Below are positions 34,119 to 45,730 of a stretch of DNA of 64,000 bases, in pieces (within the stretch, counting starts at the first letter, position 1; the number at the start of each line of letters is the position of its first letter). The notes below the pieces were generated by a model. It was not told the origin of the DNA. It searched no databases and was given only the letters and a program-made list of their open reading frames with translations. Source of the DNA: Xanthostigma xanthostigma (lineage: Eukaryota; Arthropoda; Insecta; Raphidioptera; Raphidiidae). The translations under genes and the position numbers were made by a program. Location: contig OY754470.1 in the NCBI GenBank assembly GCA_963575645.1, positions 29,618,501 to 29,682,500 of the forward strand, given 5' to 3'.

Positions 34119-35175
34119 CCTGGGGGTCCTAATAAGGATAATGGGAAACTGTTATCAAATTATTGCATTGTCATCGGTCCTTGATACGTATGCAAAGTTT
34201 CAAATTAATCAGACTTCGGGAAATTGGTGAAAATTATGCTCAAAGATTCCGTTACGGACATACATACATAGTTAGTTACATACATACATAGTTAGTTACA
34301 ACCCAAACTAATATAAAGCGTTTAATATAGAATTATATTCGTATTTTAATTGGAATGCTTTAATTTTTTTTTTTTCAAAATTATTCAAATTTGTTATTTT
34401 TTAAAGTTTTGTAATTTATTAAATAAACTCATGTTTACTAAAATTTTTTTGCAACATTTTTTATCGGTCAGAATTAATGTCCTGGGGGTCCTAATAAGGA
34501 TAATGGGAAACTGTTATCAAATTATTGCATTGTCATCGGTCCTTGATACGTATGCAAAGTTTCAAATTAATCAGACTTCGGGAAATTGGTGAAAATTATG
34601 CTCAAAGATTCCGTTACGGACATACATACATAGTTATTATAACTATGTATGTATGTCCGTAACGGAATCTTTGAGCATAATTTTCACCAATTTCCCGAAG
34701 TCTGATTAATTTGAAACTTTGCATACGTATCAAGGACCGATGACAATGCAATAATTTGATAACAGTTTCCCATTATCCTTATTAGGACCCCCAGGATTAA
34801 AAACTAATATAAAGCGTTTAATTATTAATCCTGGGGGTCCTAATAAGGATAATGGGAAACTGTTATCAAATTATTGCATTGTCATCGGTCCTTGATACGT
34901 ATGCAAAGTTTCAAATTAATCAGACTTCGGGAAATTGGTGAAAATTATGCTCAAAGATTCCGTTACGGACATACATACATAGTTACAACCCAAACTAATT
35001 AATCCTGGGGGTCCTAATAAGGATAATGGGAAACTGTTATCAAATTATTGCATTGTCATCGGTCCTTGATACGTATGCAAAGTTTCAAATTAATCAGACT
35101 TCGGGAAATTGGTGAAAATTATGCTCAAAGATTCCGTTAGTACATACATACATAGTTACAACCCAAACTAATATA
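34119..35175. repeat. Cluster of five near-identical ~160-bp units, one inverted
   Basis: Units starting CCTGGGGGTCCTAATAAGGA and ending GGACATACATACATAGTTA begin at 34119, 34481, 34830 and 35004 on the plus strand. One unit on the minus strand spans 34639-34795. The second and third form a palindrome. Units are separated by ACAACCCAAACTAATATAAA-type linkers. Differences are very few (the last unit lacks a few bases near CCGTTA), so the amplification is recent or homogenised. Confidence 0.9.
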
Positions 35176-35355
35176 AAGCGTTTAAAAACTAAAATCCCAC
35201 TGAAAGAATGAATTCAGTTCACGCACATTGGTCAAAATTACTATATTCGTTAAAAAACCGCCAAAACAAAATTGTTTATTTATCATTATCAGAACAATCG
35301 TCACTTCATTTGGGATTATTTTTAGTTTTGAGTTTATTAAATTGTTAAACTATAT

Positions 35356-36694
35356 AGTTAGGTACGCGGTGACAAAAGTGCCTTGCAACTCCCAAACGGA
35401 TGATAAGCACGTTTTTGTACAGTTCGAGTGTCGTTCTCGAAATCCGTGTTGTTGAGTAGGGGTCTGGCGTCCGGCGTTGAGCGGCTATAGTATTTTTTCC
35501 GAATTTTGCCCAGCGGTTCCAAAAATCATTTCCCAAACGGATGAAAATTACTGGAGGGCATCTACGCAAACCCCCAATTACCGGAAAAATATTTTCATCC
35601 GATTTGATCCTTGCCGTAGCCTGCAGTACAATTAAATGGACCCAGACTCCGAAATGAAAAAAATCATCAGCCGCATGCATGCAACCGGACTGATATGAAT
35701 GGTTATTATTTATGTTATTAGAAAAAAAAGTTTTCATCCAAAATGCGCCTGGCTAAACTATGCCAAATAACAAAAAACCCCGCCAGCGCGCGTGATTTTG
35801 ATCCCGGAGTTCTCCGTAAATTTTCTGATAATATGTGGCTATACATATATACTTTGGTATCAATCGGCCTATATAATAACCAAATTTAATTCACGAGCAA
35901 AGCGAGTCAAACGCTAGTAAAGAGATACTAGCTAATTTGTGGATGAAGTATGCGCTTGGAGCGTTCACACGGTCCAAAAGTCGGAGTGTTCCCTTCATAA
36001 TCGTCAAATCAGAGGAAAATAGTCTCATCAATGTTTAGGACAATAATACACAATTTGATTGTAATCGGCCTTTCCACATTAAAGATTGAACATTCAGATC
36101 CTGCAGTTTCCCGTGATAATGAATATATCGGAGCATTATTATGGATGATCTGGACTTGACCGCAACAAATTTGGATGAAAATAATTTTTCGATGTTCTGT
36201 AGGTGTCAAAGAACTTGTGGGCAAATTTTCATCCATTTGGGAATTACTTTATCAAATTTGGCCCATTTAAATTTTGGAAAATTGTTACAAAGCGATCGCA
36301 ATACATAGAGCAAAAAAAATTTTTTTACATATTCTCAGACACGAACTATATCTCCCTGCCAAATTTCAAGTTCAAATGAGGAAATTTTTTCCCCCCCTTT
36401 TTTCCATTTTTTTAGAGCTTCTGGAAGAGCTCTTTGCAAATATCAAATCGGATGAAAATATTTTTCCGGTAATTGGGGGTTTGCGTAGATGCCCTCCAGT
36501 AATTTTCATCCGTTTGGGAAATGATTTTTGGAACCGCTGGGCAAAATTCGGAAAAAATACTATAGCCGCTCAACGCCGGACGCCAGACCCCCACTCGACA
36601 ACACGGATTTCGAGAACGACACTCGAACTATACAAAAACGTGCTTATCATCCGTTTGGGAGTTGCAAGGCACTTTTGTCACCGCGTACCTAACT
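35356..36694. mobile_element. Fold-back element with ~256-bp arms (1.34 kb)
   Basis: The left end AGTTAGGTACGCGGTGACAA and the right end TTGTCACCGCGTACCTAACT are exact inverted copies, with the arms matching to about 35611 and 36440. TA lies just outside GTTAGG / CCTAAC on both sides, a possible target duplication. Open frames in the arms are mirror images, not genes. The centre holds other repeat DNA, including a Helitron-like end at 35917. Confidence 0.8.
35893..35917 (+). mobile_element. Possible Helitron-like 3' end
   Basis: ACGAGCAAAGCGAGT followed by CAAACG and CTAG, then T, fits the hairpin-CTAG-T pattern loosely. The stem is weak, so this is a lower-confidence call than the one at 5161. 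Confidence 0.35.
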
Positions 36695-36940
36695 AATATA
36701 TTAGACGACAAAAATTTCATACAAATATTTTTAGCACTTTTTAATTTTTAAAATAATATTGTTTATAAAGATTTTAAAAATGGCGCTAGTCACATGGCAG
36801 TTCCAGTACTGCGCAGTAACGATACGCGCATATAGTGTCGCCATACGTCTTTATTTTAGGAAAGTGTGTGTTGGATGGTGAGACGTACGTTAATAAATTA
36901 ATTTTAACGTTTGTGTATTCTCAGTTTGTGCTGAAAAAAT

Positions 36941-39900
36941 ATGGATATGACTACGTATTTAAATGCACCTTTACAGCTAGATAGAATATGTAGGGCATGT
37001 TTATCAGAAAAAGGAGATATGAGACCCCTTTTTGGAGCTTGTCTTGACGAAATGTTGGCTTCTTTTGCTTCTATACAGGTATGGTCACAACCTTGACTAG
37101 CTCTTAATATTATATATACTCTCTTTTTCTATTGTGTTGGAAATGTCATTTATGAAAAGAGCTAGAAGATAATGTATGAGTGCTTGGTAAATTGATTTCT
37201 AACCCGTTTTAAAAGAAAATTTTTTTAATGTAAGAAAATTTCACATACAAATGTTAGTCTAAACACCTTGTTTATGTAAATGAATTAAATTGTCTGTCAT
37301 TTTGTATCACTATTTAGCAGAGATTTAAATTGTACAAAAAAATAATTGAATTTACAAGATGATTATGAAATGTTAATTTATATTGATTCATTCTTCTTTT
37401 TTAGGTGGACCAAGGGGATGGACTCCCAAATCTTATGTGTGTACAATGCGTGCTGCAATGTAGCCGAGCTTATACATTCAAACAACTTGTCGAGAAATCG
37501 GAATCAACTCTTCGACAATATGTTAGCCCTGAGTTTCAGGTCGATAAACTACACAATACATATTACTCTATACTTAATATTTATTAATATTATTTATTAA
37601 AACAGAACTGTTCATATTTAACAAAGTTAGGGTTACGGAAATTAAAATTATTGGTAGAATTACGAATTAAATACTCATTTTAGGAACAATTGGCTCACGC
37701 ACTTGAACAAATGCAAGATCAAGATACGAAAGATGAAATTCAGGAACAGTTGTATTCTGATCAATTGGAAAATGTTGTTGAAATTTCAAATATTAATGGA
37801 GAAGTACAGTTAACAGAGCAGTTTGTGGCATACACTGACGATAATGATATGGAGGTAACGTATAATTTCGAAGAAACTTTGCGAACAATACTCGTTCGCT
37901 ACGACTACACAGTTACGAAAATAACAATTGTTTAAATACGTATTCATATATAAGTTACAGGTGAAACCTGATTTGTATACAATTGAAATGGAGCAAACGG
38001 AAAATTCGGAGACTGAACAAAATGATTTGGAACATACAGTATCAGAACATATGCTGCACGAAGAAACGGTCAGGTCTCAAAGACACACATGTCCTAAATG
38101 TAACGAATCATTTTCGCTTAAAGTTGACTTGAAGGTAATTCTTCGTTATGGATAAATAATTTAATTATTTCTTGTTCCAAGAAACAAATCTTCCAACATT
38201 CTATTTAACATTGCTGTCGGGTAATTTTTTGAACCGATAATCTAGTTTATGGTAATTATACACTTTCGCGGTCACCTGGTTTTTTGGCTCTAGAAAATCG
38301 AAAAATCATCCGATTTTGATGAATTTTTTTTTTAAATTTCGTTTTTATGGCGGATTTATGGAAAAAAATACGAAAATTGAATAAATCAATATTTCTCACA
38401 GTTTCATGACTTTAAATGCAAAAAAAATTGACTTTCTACATATAATCCTTTATAACTGTTTCTGACGTCGTGGAATCAAGTTCGTATATTTTTTTTCGCA
38501 ATCTACATAAAAAAATGAATAATTTGAAAAAAAAAAAGTTCAAAAAAGTTAATTTTTCGGTATTTTACAGCCTAAAATTCCGGGGTGAACGATAAACGGG
38601 TATGCGAATTGTAATTCCGGGGTGAACGATAAAGGGGTATGCGAATTGTCTCGCAGTGAAACGGGAAGGGGCAAATGTGGAGTTTTTAAAAAAACAATTC
38701 CGGGGTGAACGATAAGCGGGTATGCGAATTGTAATTCCGGGGTGAACGATAAAGGGGTATGCGAATTGTTTCGCAGTGAAACGGGAAGGGGCAAATGTGG
38801 AGTTTTTAAAAAAACAATTCCGGGGTGAACGATAAACGGGTATGCGAATTGTAATTCCGGGGTGAACGATAAAGGGGTATGCGAATTGTAATTCCGGGGT
38901 GAACGATAAAGGGGTATGCGAATTAGATAGTTAATTGTTTGAATAGAATTGCGTTTTCTAAAAAATGTATATTTAATTGACAGTCAATTAAATAAATAGT
39001 TTTTAGAAAAAAAATTTTTATTTTAGCTACTTCTACTAATTTTTTTCATAAATTCGCCGTAAAATGGAACTTTTTGAGACCGAGATCATTGAAATCCATG
39101 TATTTTTCGATTTTCTAGAGCTAAAAAACCAGGTGACCGTGAAAGTGTATAATTACCTAGTTTATTATAACATTGATTAATACAAAATAAAAACATAGCT
39201 TTTTTTAACAGCATGGTAAAGCGCCAACAACCAGGAGTTTCCCGAATTGTTCGTCGAATCTAATATTTTTTTCCCTTTACAGGTGCATATGATGAGTCAT
39301 CCGAAAACTAACGATTTTATTTGCGAAATATGTAATAAAGGTTTTCCCGAACAGCGTATTCTAAAAAGGCATCTCAAAATCCATATGGAAAATAAACCTC
39401 ACATATGCGACATATGCAACATGACTTTCGCCGAAAGTTCAAACTTATCTAAACATAAAAAGAAGCATACCGGTGAATTAAGAAACATTAAAGGAAAGCC
39501 GCACTTGTGTTCAATCTGTGGCCGTGCCTTTAAATGGGCATCTAGTTTATCAAAACACATGAAGTATCACACAGGACATAAACTGCTTAGCTGTGAATAT
39601 TGCAACAAACAATACGTTGAGGTTCGTAAATTTTAATACTGACGGGCTTAGTGCTTTTTTAAAAAGATATCGTCGTTGGTTCTGTAATACCTCTTATGTG
39701 CAAAAAGTTAAATTTGCAGGAAAGGACAAAAAGTGGTTATTTCAGCAATGGATGGTAAGAACAAGCAATTTCAGAGGTATATTACTAATTCATACTTATC
39801 TTATACATGTTTAATTAGGGCGAAGTATTTTCTTAAAAATATTTAACGTTAATTTCGGATTTATTGGCACATGGGAGGAATTATTTGGTACAACTTTTCA

Positions 39901-42900
39901 CATAAGAGCTACATCCCCTTGTTGGTTACTGTAAAATTAGTTTGGAGGTGTTACTAGTGTATAGAGCTCCGTTTCCTGAATCTTTTCATTTAAAAAACGT
40001 AAAATCTGCCAACTATGCATATAAGGGCTATTGTAGAACCAAGGACGATATATTATATTTTTTTGTTACAAACCCTCTGTTGATAATACAGCTCACTAAT
40101 GTTTTTACAATTGTAGTACAGTTTTCGCCGCTAGAAGCGCTGACATCATTTCAAGTAAATTATATTCGCGAATCTAATGATTAGTTTTTATAATAAAAGG
40201 TTTAAAATTTTACCGTTCTAACTCTCAATTTAAGTCGAAATTCCTTTATTTTACAATACTACTTGAGTTCTCCGAACGTGTTTTCAGCAAAAAGTCTGTA
40301 CATGATTTTCAGACTTGGAATGGTTCCGTCGCCCAATTGGCATGCATTTCTTAATACCATTCCGAAGTTTTAGCGTTCTTTTGTTTTTCTAGATATAGTT
40401 TAACTTGTTCCGATTGACTATTAATTTGCGTTTCTGATATAGGCGCGCAGTTTGAAAATTCATTTAAGATCTCACACTGGTGAGAGACCTTTCGTTTGTA
40501 ACATATGTCAGAAAGGTTTCACACAGCTGTGCAATTTGGAGAAACATGTTCGAGTGCATACAGGAGAGAGGCCTTACTTATGCAATATTTGCGGAAAAGG
40601 GTAAGTGTGTACTTTAGTAATTGTATTCTTGCGAACATATGAGGCATACGCTACGTGCAAGGAGGCGGAGTTATAAATTTACCGATGCGAACGTTTGTAG
40701 TGAGCACTAGAGGAAACTTAGAACTAAAATTTATATGTCAGTGAGCACTGTTTATTAAAAGTGAGAATAGTTATAATTTTTCAGAAAGTTTTTTAATTAC
40801 AAAGAAAACATGGGCAAAAATAGGCGATCTGGAAATGCTTGTTGTATTCCGGGCTGTTGCGTTGATGGCGATTTAAGTAAAATAAAGATCATTGGCGCCA
40901 TAATTTGACGTTACGCTGTCAATGTAAATTATTTAATTATTTATATATTGTACGTCATAATTAATAAATAAATAATTCTTACGTACCTTTTATGTTATGC
41001 TATTTATATAACGGTTTACAAATCTGAATTTTATTGCATATACAGTATGTAAACACGTAAGGTGCACATAGGTAAATTAACATTGGGAAAAAATGACTGG
41101 ATCAGAGTGAGCCTTGAAATCTTGTTTTTCAATTTGACAGATAATATTCTTTTGCAAAATGAATGTGTATACTACCGAAGAAAATATTCAAATGATTACA
41201 ACATAATCGGACTTTTTTTATTAATGGGACATTAAATTCCCAAAAATACTTAAATATGGTGCGAGATCAAATATCTCCGCCTATTCGTGTTGAACCTAAA
41301 TACATTGGATCACTGATTTACCAACGCGCATACGTCATACCAGTCAGACAATTTTTCAATGAAATGTTTCCAAACAGATGGAGTTGTTTTTTTGTTTTAT
41401 TTTTGTACAAAAAAAAATAAAATAATGATTTATAAGAGCTTTTTATTATTAAAAAAGCCAAGTAAAATAAAAATAAAATAGAAATCCTCAAGATTACCAC
41501 GATAATTCAATAGAAATAACAATTAATGCAGTCATGGCTAACTCTGATCCAAGTATTTTTTTCCCAATGCTGATTTCCCTATGTGCACCTTACGCGTTTA
41601 CATAGTGTATAAATTTCCTTATTACATTTTTTTTGACATATATCATGGCAACTAAAGTTTTTGACTTAATACCATAGAAACATGTGGCGATTTCCAGAAA
41701 AAATTGAGTTCAATAATTCTCTATTATCCACTAGCGGCGCTAGTAGGCTTCTTGCACACAGCCTATACAGTCGCAAAATTGGAACTTTAAGATTCAAATC
41801 CTGACTCTAATGATTTTAATAGGGTTTAAGAGTTTACGAAACTCGAAAATACAAATGATTTTATGTCCCCAGTTTCACTCAGTCGGGCTACGTTGCTATT
41901 CATATGCGAACGCACACGGGAGAACGGCCGTACGTCTGCCAGACGTGCAACAAAGGTTTTGCCGGCAGCAATACTCTGGCCATACATCAACGGACACATA
42001 CCGGAGAGAAACCGTACGCGTGCTCGTTGTGCGCGAAACCGTTCAGTCGTCACGAGTCGCTCATCATACACATGCGAAACCACACGGGCCATCGGCCGCA
42101 CATATGCAGCGTTTGCGGCAAAGGCTTCACGTCGAGCGGCCATCTCACCGGACACATGCGCAGTCACACGGGCGAAAAACCGCACATTTGCACTCTGTGC
42201 AATAAAAGGTTAGTGGAGTGTCTTTTCAAATTTTGTGATGGTGTTTAAATTGTGGCCGATTTAATCGCACTGCCTCTCTACAAATGGATAAATGTCTGCA
42301 AGGTAGAATTTTCGAGGCGGACAATGATACATAATTGTTATTTCCCTATAATATGAATCATCAAATAGCACTGAGCCATAATAAGCGAGATACTGATAAA
42401 ATTGTATATTACACCACAAGGGCCGAAAGTGTGATGTCTTGCCCTGCGCGCCATGATGCCTGAGACGAAGCCGAGCGCATCATGTCGCGAAGGGCAAGTA
42501 TCACATTTTCGGTCAGTGTGCTGTATACCATTTTTTTTCATACCTCGGTCGTAAGCACGTTTATTAAATACATTAATTAATTAATTACTTATATAAAAAC
42601 ACAGATAAATACCAAGCAAGAAGCTTTGAGGTTATACGTAAAAACATGAATGACAGATGTTCGCGACTATTAGGTAAAATGTAATAGGGTTGCTATGGAA
42701 ACGACATCTAAACAACAGTTGATTGGTTGCTTTTGCTTTACTACCGCCCAAACGTACAAACTTCCCGCATTGGTGCATGTAATCTCACCAAGGAGTAAAT
42801 GTTAGACTTTCTGCCTTACAATTGATGCTGAAAGTATGCACTTTCGATCGAGGTATGAAGAAAAAAAATTTGTTTTGGATACTTTTGTACAGTGAAAACT

Positions 42901-44375
42901 AGAAATACAATACTGTTAATATGTACATTACAAAATGCAAAAATTTACCGCGCTGTGACTCTACCAGGGTCTGTCCACGTTACGAATAATAGAAGATGCG
43001 TTCATTTTACTATGTGGTAATTTTTGTGCTAGATTTGCCGGATCGAGCAGTTTGAAGACCCACTTAAAGTCTCATTCAGGAGAAAAGCCGTTTATGTGTC
43101 ACACATGCGGGAAAAGCTTTTCGCAGTCCAATTTGCTGAATACGCATAATTTAGAAAAACACCTAAAAAATGATACCGAAACTACGACAATGATCATGTA
43201 TGTATTTTAATATGACTAGGCCACGAAGTCTGTAACCAGGAGACCTAGCTTCCTATGCTTGCTGCTTTTCGATACGAACCGTTTTCTGGCACACGCGAGA
43301 TGGCACTGTTATCACTACCTGGGAAAACTTTGGTTCTTTCCATCTATTTTCGCCATAGTTACCAAAGTTGTTTAACTTCACGAACAATACACACATGTAA
43401 GCCATGAACGTGTATGCGTTACCCAGCAGCTGACGCCATATTGGTTCATGCGACAGATATCGGTCCACCGCTATGCTCGAGCTGGGTCTCCTGGTTACAG
43501 ACTTCGTGGACTAGGCGAACGAAATATGAGAATAAAGGCAAGTCTGAATGACATGTCACTATTTGCTGAATGGTGTAGACTGGAGGTTCCCAAACTTTTT
43601 TGTCTCGAGACCACTTGCCATGTTTTTCGGTTTTGGGTAGACCCCCTGCTCAACTTTTGCAAATTCATTAATTTAAAATGTATTTTTGACAACCGGTATA
43701 GTGCTACTCACTTTGAACGATTTAAATTTATAACGGAAGTGAAATGTAGTGTGAAATGTTTAGTTTTATACATTTATTAATTAGATTCAAATTAAAACGA
43801 ACCAAATTAAAATTTAATTTCTGTTACATCAAATAACTAAGCAAAAAATAAATGCTTTTAGTGTGAGGGATGAACCTGATGCTTTAATAATAAATTTTCA
43901 ACATTTGACATCAATTTAGTTAGATTTAATCTTAAATCTCTTCGGTTAACGATGTCCAGTTTGTTTCTTTTTTAGGAGATTCACTATTGTTGACCCCCAT
44001 TTTAATTTCATGGACCCCCAATTTTTTTCCCCCTGACATGGACCCCTTGCAAGTTGTCATCTACCCCTGAGGGTCGATATAGACCACTTTGGGAATCACT
44101 GGTGTAGACCATGACATCCTTGTAACAATGTCTGTACAATTTTAATTGTGTTTTTGACTAATAAAGTTTGAACTGAATTGAAAGTTCAGGAAACAGTTTT
44201 TGTGCGAAAAAGTATAAAATTGTTTAAAACAAGGTTAATTTGATCGAATATGAAGTTCAGAGCTGTTAATATTCTCATGTTTCTTTTTGTTGTAATGATC
44301 CAAAATTGATTAATTCATATTACATTTTTCAGAACTACAGAACCTGTACAAGTGACTACAGTGACCTCGATGTAA
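36941..44375 (+). CDS. ZAD-C2H2 zinc finger protein, 12 fingers
   Basis: A nuclear DNA-binding protein, probably a transcription or chromatin factor; targets are unknown. Coding exons: 36941-37078, 37405-37539, 37684-37854, 37961-38134, 39283-39621, 40443-40600, 41873-42208, 43033-43197 and 44333-44375, all GT-AG and in phase, about 552 aa. The ZAD domain (~15-90) uses C17/C20 (ICRAC) and C58/C61 (CVQC). An acidic linker (~92-195) follows, then twelve C2H2 fingers. Fingers 5, 7 and 11 are split by introns and rejoin exactly ([10 protein letters not shown] + [18 protein letters not shown] + [21 protein letters not shown] + [14 protein letters not shown]). TGE(R/K)P linkers are frequent. The acceptor at 41872 was chosen because the upstream AG at 41822 leads to a stop. 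The short tail ends VQVTTVTSM. Several introns hold MITEs. It belongs to a large insect family and the orthologue is unclear. Confidence 0.93.
38251..39157. mobile_element. MITE with 8-bp duplications and internal minisatellite (907 bp)
   Basis: The ends GGTAATTATACACTTTCGCG and CGTGAAAGTGTATAATTACC are inverted, with pairing for about 55 nt. TAGTTTAT flanks both sides (38243-38250 and 39158-39165), a perfect 8-bp target duplication. The 8-bp length fits hAT, P or MULE-type elements; the GGTAATT tip does not match the usual hAT CAG. It sits in intron 4 of the zinc finger gene. Confidence 0.88.
38576..38925. repeat. 37-bp minisatellite with exact 120-bp higher-order period
   Basis: Seven units of AATTCCGGGGTGAACGATAA-type sequence (37-bp spacing) begin their CCGGGG at 38580, 38617, 38700, 38737, 38820, 38857 and 38894. 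Pairs are separated by a 46-bp block (TCGCAGTGAAACGGGAAGGG and onward), giving an exact 120-bp period. It is wholly inside the MITE at 38251-39157. Confidence 0.9.
40644..41768 (+). mobile_element. THAP-MITE family, copy B, in zinc finger intron 6
   Basis: GCTACGTGCAAGGAGGCGG at the left and CTTGCACACAGCCTATAC at the right are inverted ends. ATG at 40810 opens [20 protein letters not shown] followed by DLSKIK. It carries the same CACTAGCGGCGCTAGTAGGC block as copy A before the right end. It is interrupted by a separate TIR element at 41046-41604. Confidence 0.75.
41046..41604. mobile_element. TIR element nested in THAP-MITE copy B (~559 bp)
   Basis: The left end TATGTAAACACGTAAGGTGC and the right end GCACCTTACGCGTTTACATA are inverted and stay paired through ATTGGGAAAAAA. 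The outermost TA may be the target duplication. The uninterrupted copy A at 18.77 kb supports the insertion. No coding was seen. Confidence 0.75.
42406..42531. mobile_element. Hairpin MITE in zinc finger intron 7
   Basis: ATTACACCACAAGGGCCGAA pairs with TTTTCGGTCAGTGTGCTGTA, and inside them GTGATGTCTTGCCCT pairs with AGGGCAAGTATCAC. Together they form a stem of about 55 bp. A second inverted pair (TTTCATACCTCGGTCG near 42537 and CGATCGAGGTATGAA near 42846) lies just downstream and may belong to another element. Confidence 0.6.
43216..43514. mobile_element. TIR MITE in zinc finger intron 8 (299 bp)
   Basis: CTAGGCCACGAAGTCTGTAA and TTACAGACTTCGTGGACTAG are inverted ends. Pairing continues through CCAGGAGACC. 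The interior contains no coding sequence. No clear target duplication was seen. Confidence 0.8.
43581..44101. mobile_element. hAT element in zinc finger intron 8 (521 bp)
   Basis: The right end reads TTTGGGAATCACTG, the complement of the classic hAT start CAGTGATTCCCAAA. The left end TGGAGGTTCCCAAACTTTTT matches with a damaged tip. GTGTAGAC flanks both sides (43573-43580 and 44102-44109), a perfect 8-bp duplication. No transposase was seen. Confidence 0.85.
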
Positions 44376-45434
44376 AAAAAGTTGGTATTTTCGATTTAAT
44401 TTGCACTAGTCAGAGCTTTTGTAATACAGATTTACTTGATTTACGTTTCGAGACTCCTTAAGTAAGTTGAATTTATGTGATTTTGATTCACACTATCATT
44501 TGCTAAAATATAATACTGCATTAACATGTCAAAAATAGCACAGGATACATACGAGAACTGAACGTAGAGCAAAGCTTCCTTTGTCTCTATCTGATTTCCG
44601 TAAGCTCTAACCGTAAATTTTGTATAGGTCGGAAATTGTTTAAGTAAGTCCAAAGTTTACATAAATCGACAACTATTTTTAAGATACACTGTTTTTTATG
44701 TCACGCATATATTTGCAAACAATGATCGGAAATATAAATCTTATAGAACATGGTTTTTATTAAACAATATATTGTATGTATTATATTATTACTTTTTATT
44801 TGTATATTTTTTTTTAATTTAATTGTTTCTCAACCATTATGTCGCTTACTATATTTCTACACAAAAACATTCTAAACAGACGTATGAGTGCAACATTTTC
44901 CAATTATCTAAATAGTTGTGTTTGTCGGTCAATTTCGACAATTCTAGAAAGTTTCTAATCTCTTTGGTTTTCGGGGTTGTAGGCTGGGGTTCATTAGTAT
45001 TTCTACCTGACGTTTCGTCTACAACTGAGGTGGACATTATCGAAGGCGATGATAAGGTAGTTCATTCTTTTCTTATTGATCGTTCCACAGAAGGGCGAAG
45101 TAAGACAATGCAGAAAACACTGACACGCTGAGCATAAAATAACTCACTTACCTGTGTGAAGGACAATTCGCTCACCTGTCATAGACAAAACGTTTGGTAG
45201 AAATACCAATGAACCATGGCCTACAAGCCCGGAAACCAAGAAGATTTGGAACAGCACCGGCCGTGAAAAATTACACTGTCTGAAGAGTTCCAGAACTTGT
45301 TGAAAGTATTTCTATGTATTTTTTTTGTTAGGTCTAATAATTTTAGGCCCAGATGAAATGAAAGAGGTCACCGAAAAATAAAGGTAAATGTATAAAGATA
45401 GTATTTTTTGTACAGTTGAAATGGGGACTGAGAC
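44376..45434. other. Intergenic, includes a diverged fold-back repeat
   Basis: ATTAAA at 44759 is a possible poly(A) signal for the zinc finger gene. The segment 44950-45250 is a diverged inverted repeat: TTGGTTTTCGGGGTTGTAGG ... GGTTCATTAGTATTTCTACC on the left pairs with GGTAGAAATACCAATGAACC ... CCTACAAGCCCGGAAACCAA on the right. It contains CCTGACGTTTCGTCTACAAC. No gene was seen. Confidence 0.55.
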
Positions 45435-45730
45435 TAGGGATGTGAAATGATTTTAATATCGATATTTATATCGACATCAGACTGATAATCGGTAATATCG
45501 ATCTATTTTGTGAATTAATTGAACAAAGAAACAAGCAAGTAATGATATGCTCCAGTCACACACTCGCACCACTCTTCAGTCTTTTTCCAACACAAAAAAA
45601 TAACCACGAAATTCGAAATTCTTTTAAGTCACATTTACCCTCTGATATTTTTGTGCCATAATATCATATCAGGAATGTAAGGATATCGATATTTTTGTTT
45701 CTGTATTATCGATATATCCTTGCAACCCTA
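45435..45730. mobile_element. hAT-like MITE with ATCGATAT-rich ends (296 bp)
   Basis: The left end TAGGGATGTGAAATGATTTT and the right end GATATATCCTTGCAACCCTA are imperfect inverted copies, with ATCGATAT blocks inside both. The flanks are ACTGAGAC (45427-45434) and ACTGGAAC (45731-45738), an 8-bp duplication at 6 of 8. The interior has no coding. Confidence 0.65.

Noticed and set aside
35345-36696. Two open frames encoding the same KSDENIFPVIGGLRRCPPVI peptide, one on each strand
   Set aside because: Mirror-image arms of the fold-back element at 35356-36694. A shared peptide is expected from duplicated DNA and is not evidence of selection.
38549-38925. CRISPR-like array and a repetitive minus-strand frame ([20 protein letters not shown])
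   Set aside because: The host is a eukaryote, the spacers are identical 46-bp blocks, and the whole array is inside a MITE. It is a minisatellite and the frame is its by-product.
41823-41872. Earlier acceptor at 41822 as the start of zinc finger exon 7
   Set aside because: Joining the previous exon to 41823 reaches a stop almost at once. The acceptor at 41872 restores the exact finger [14 protein letters not shown].
41810-42213. Alternative frames and an antisense frame over zinc finger exon 7
   Set aside because: They are shadows of the C2H2 frame (HTGE(R/K)PY linkers), which splices in phase with its neighbours.
43253-43780. Open frames in zinc finger intron 8
   Set aside because: They fall within the MITE at 43216-43514 and the hAT element at 43581-44101 and resemble no transposase.
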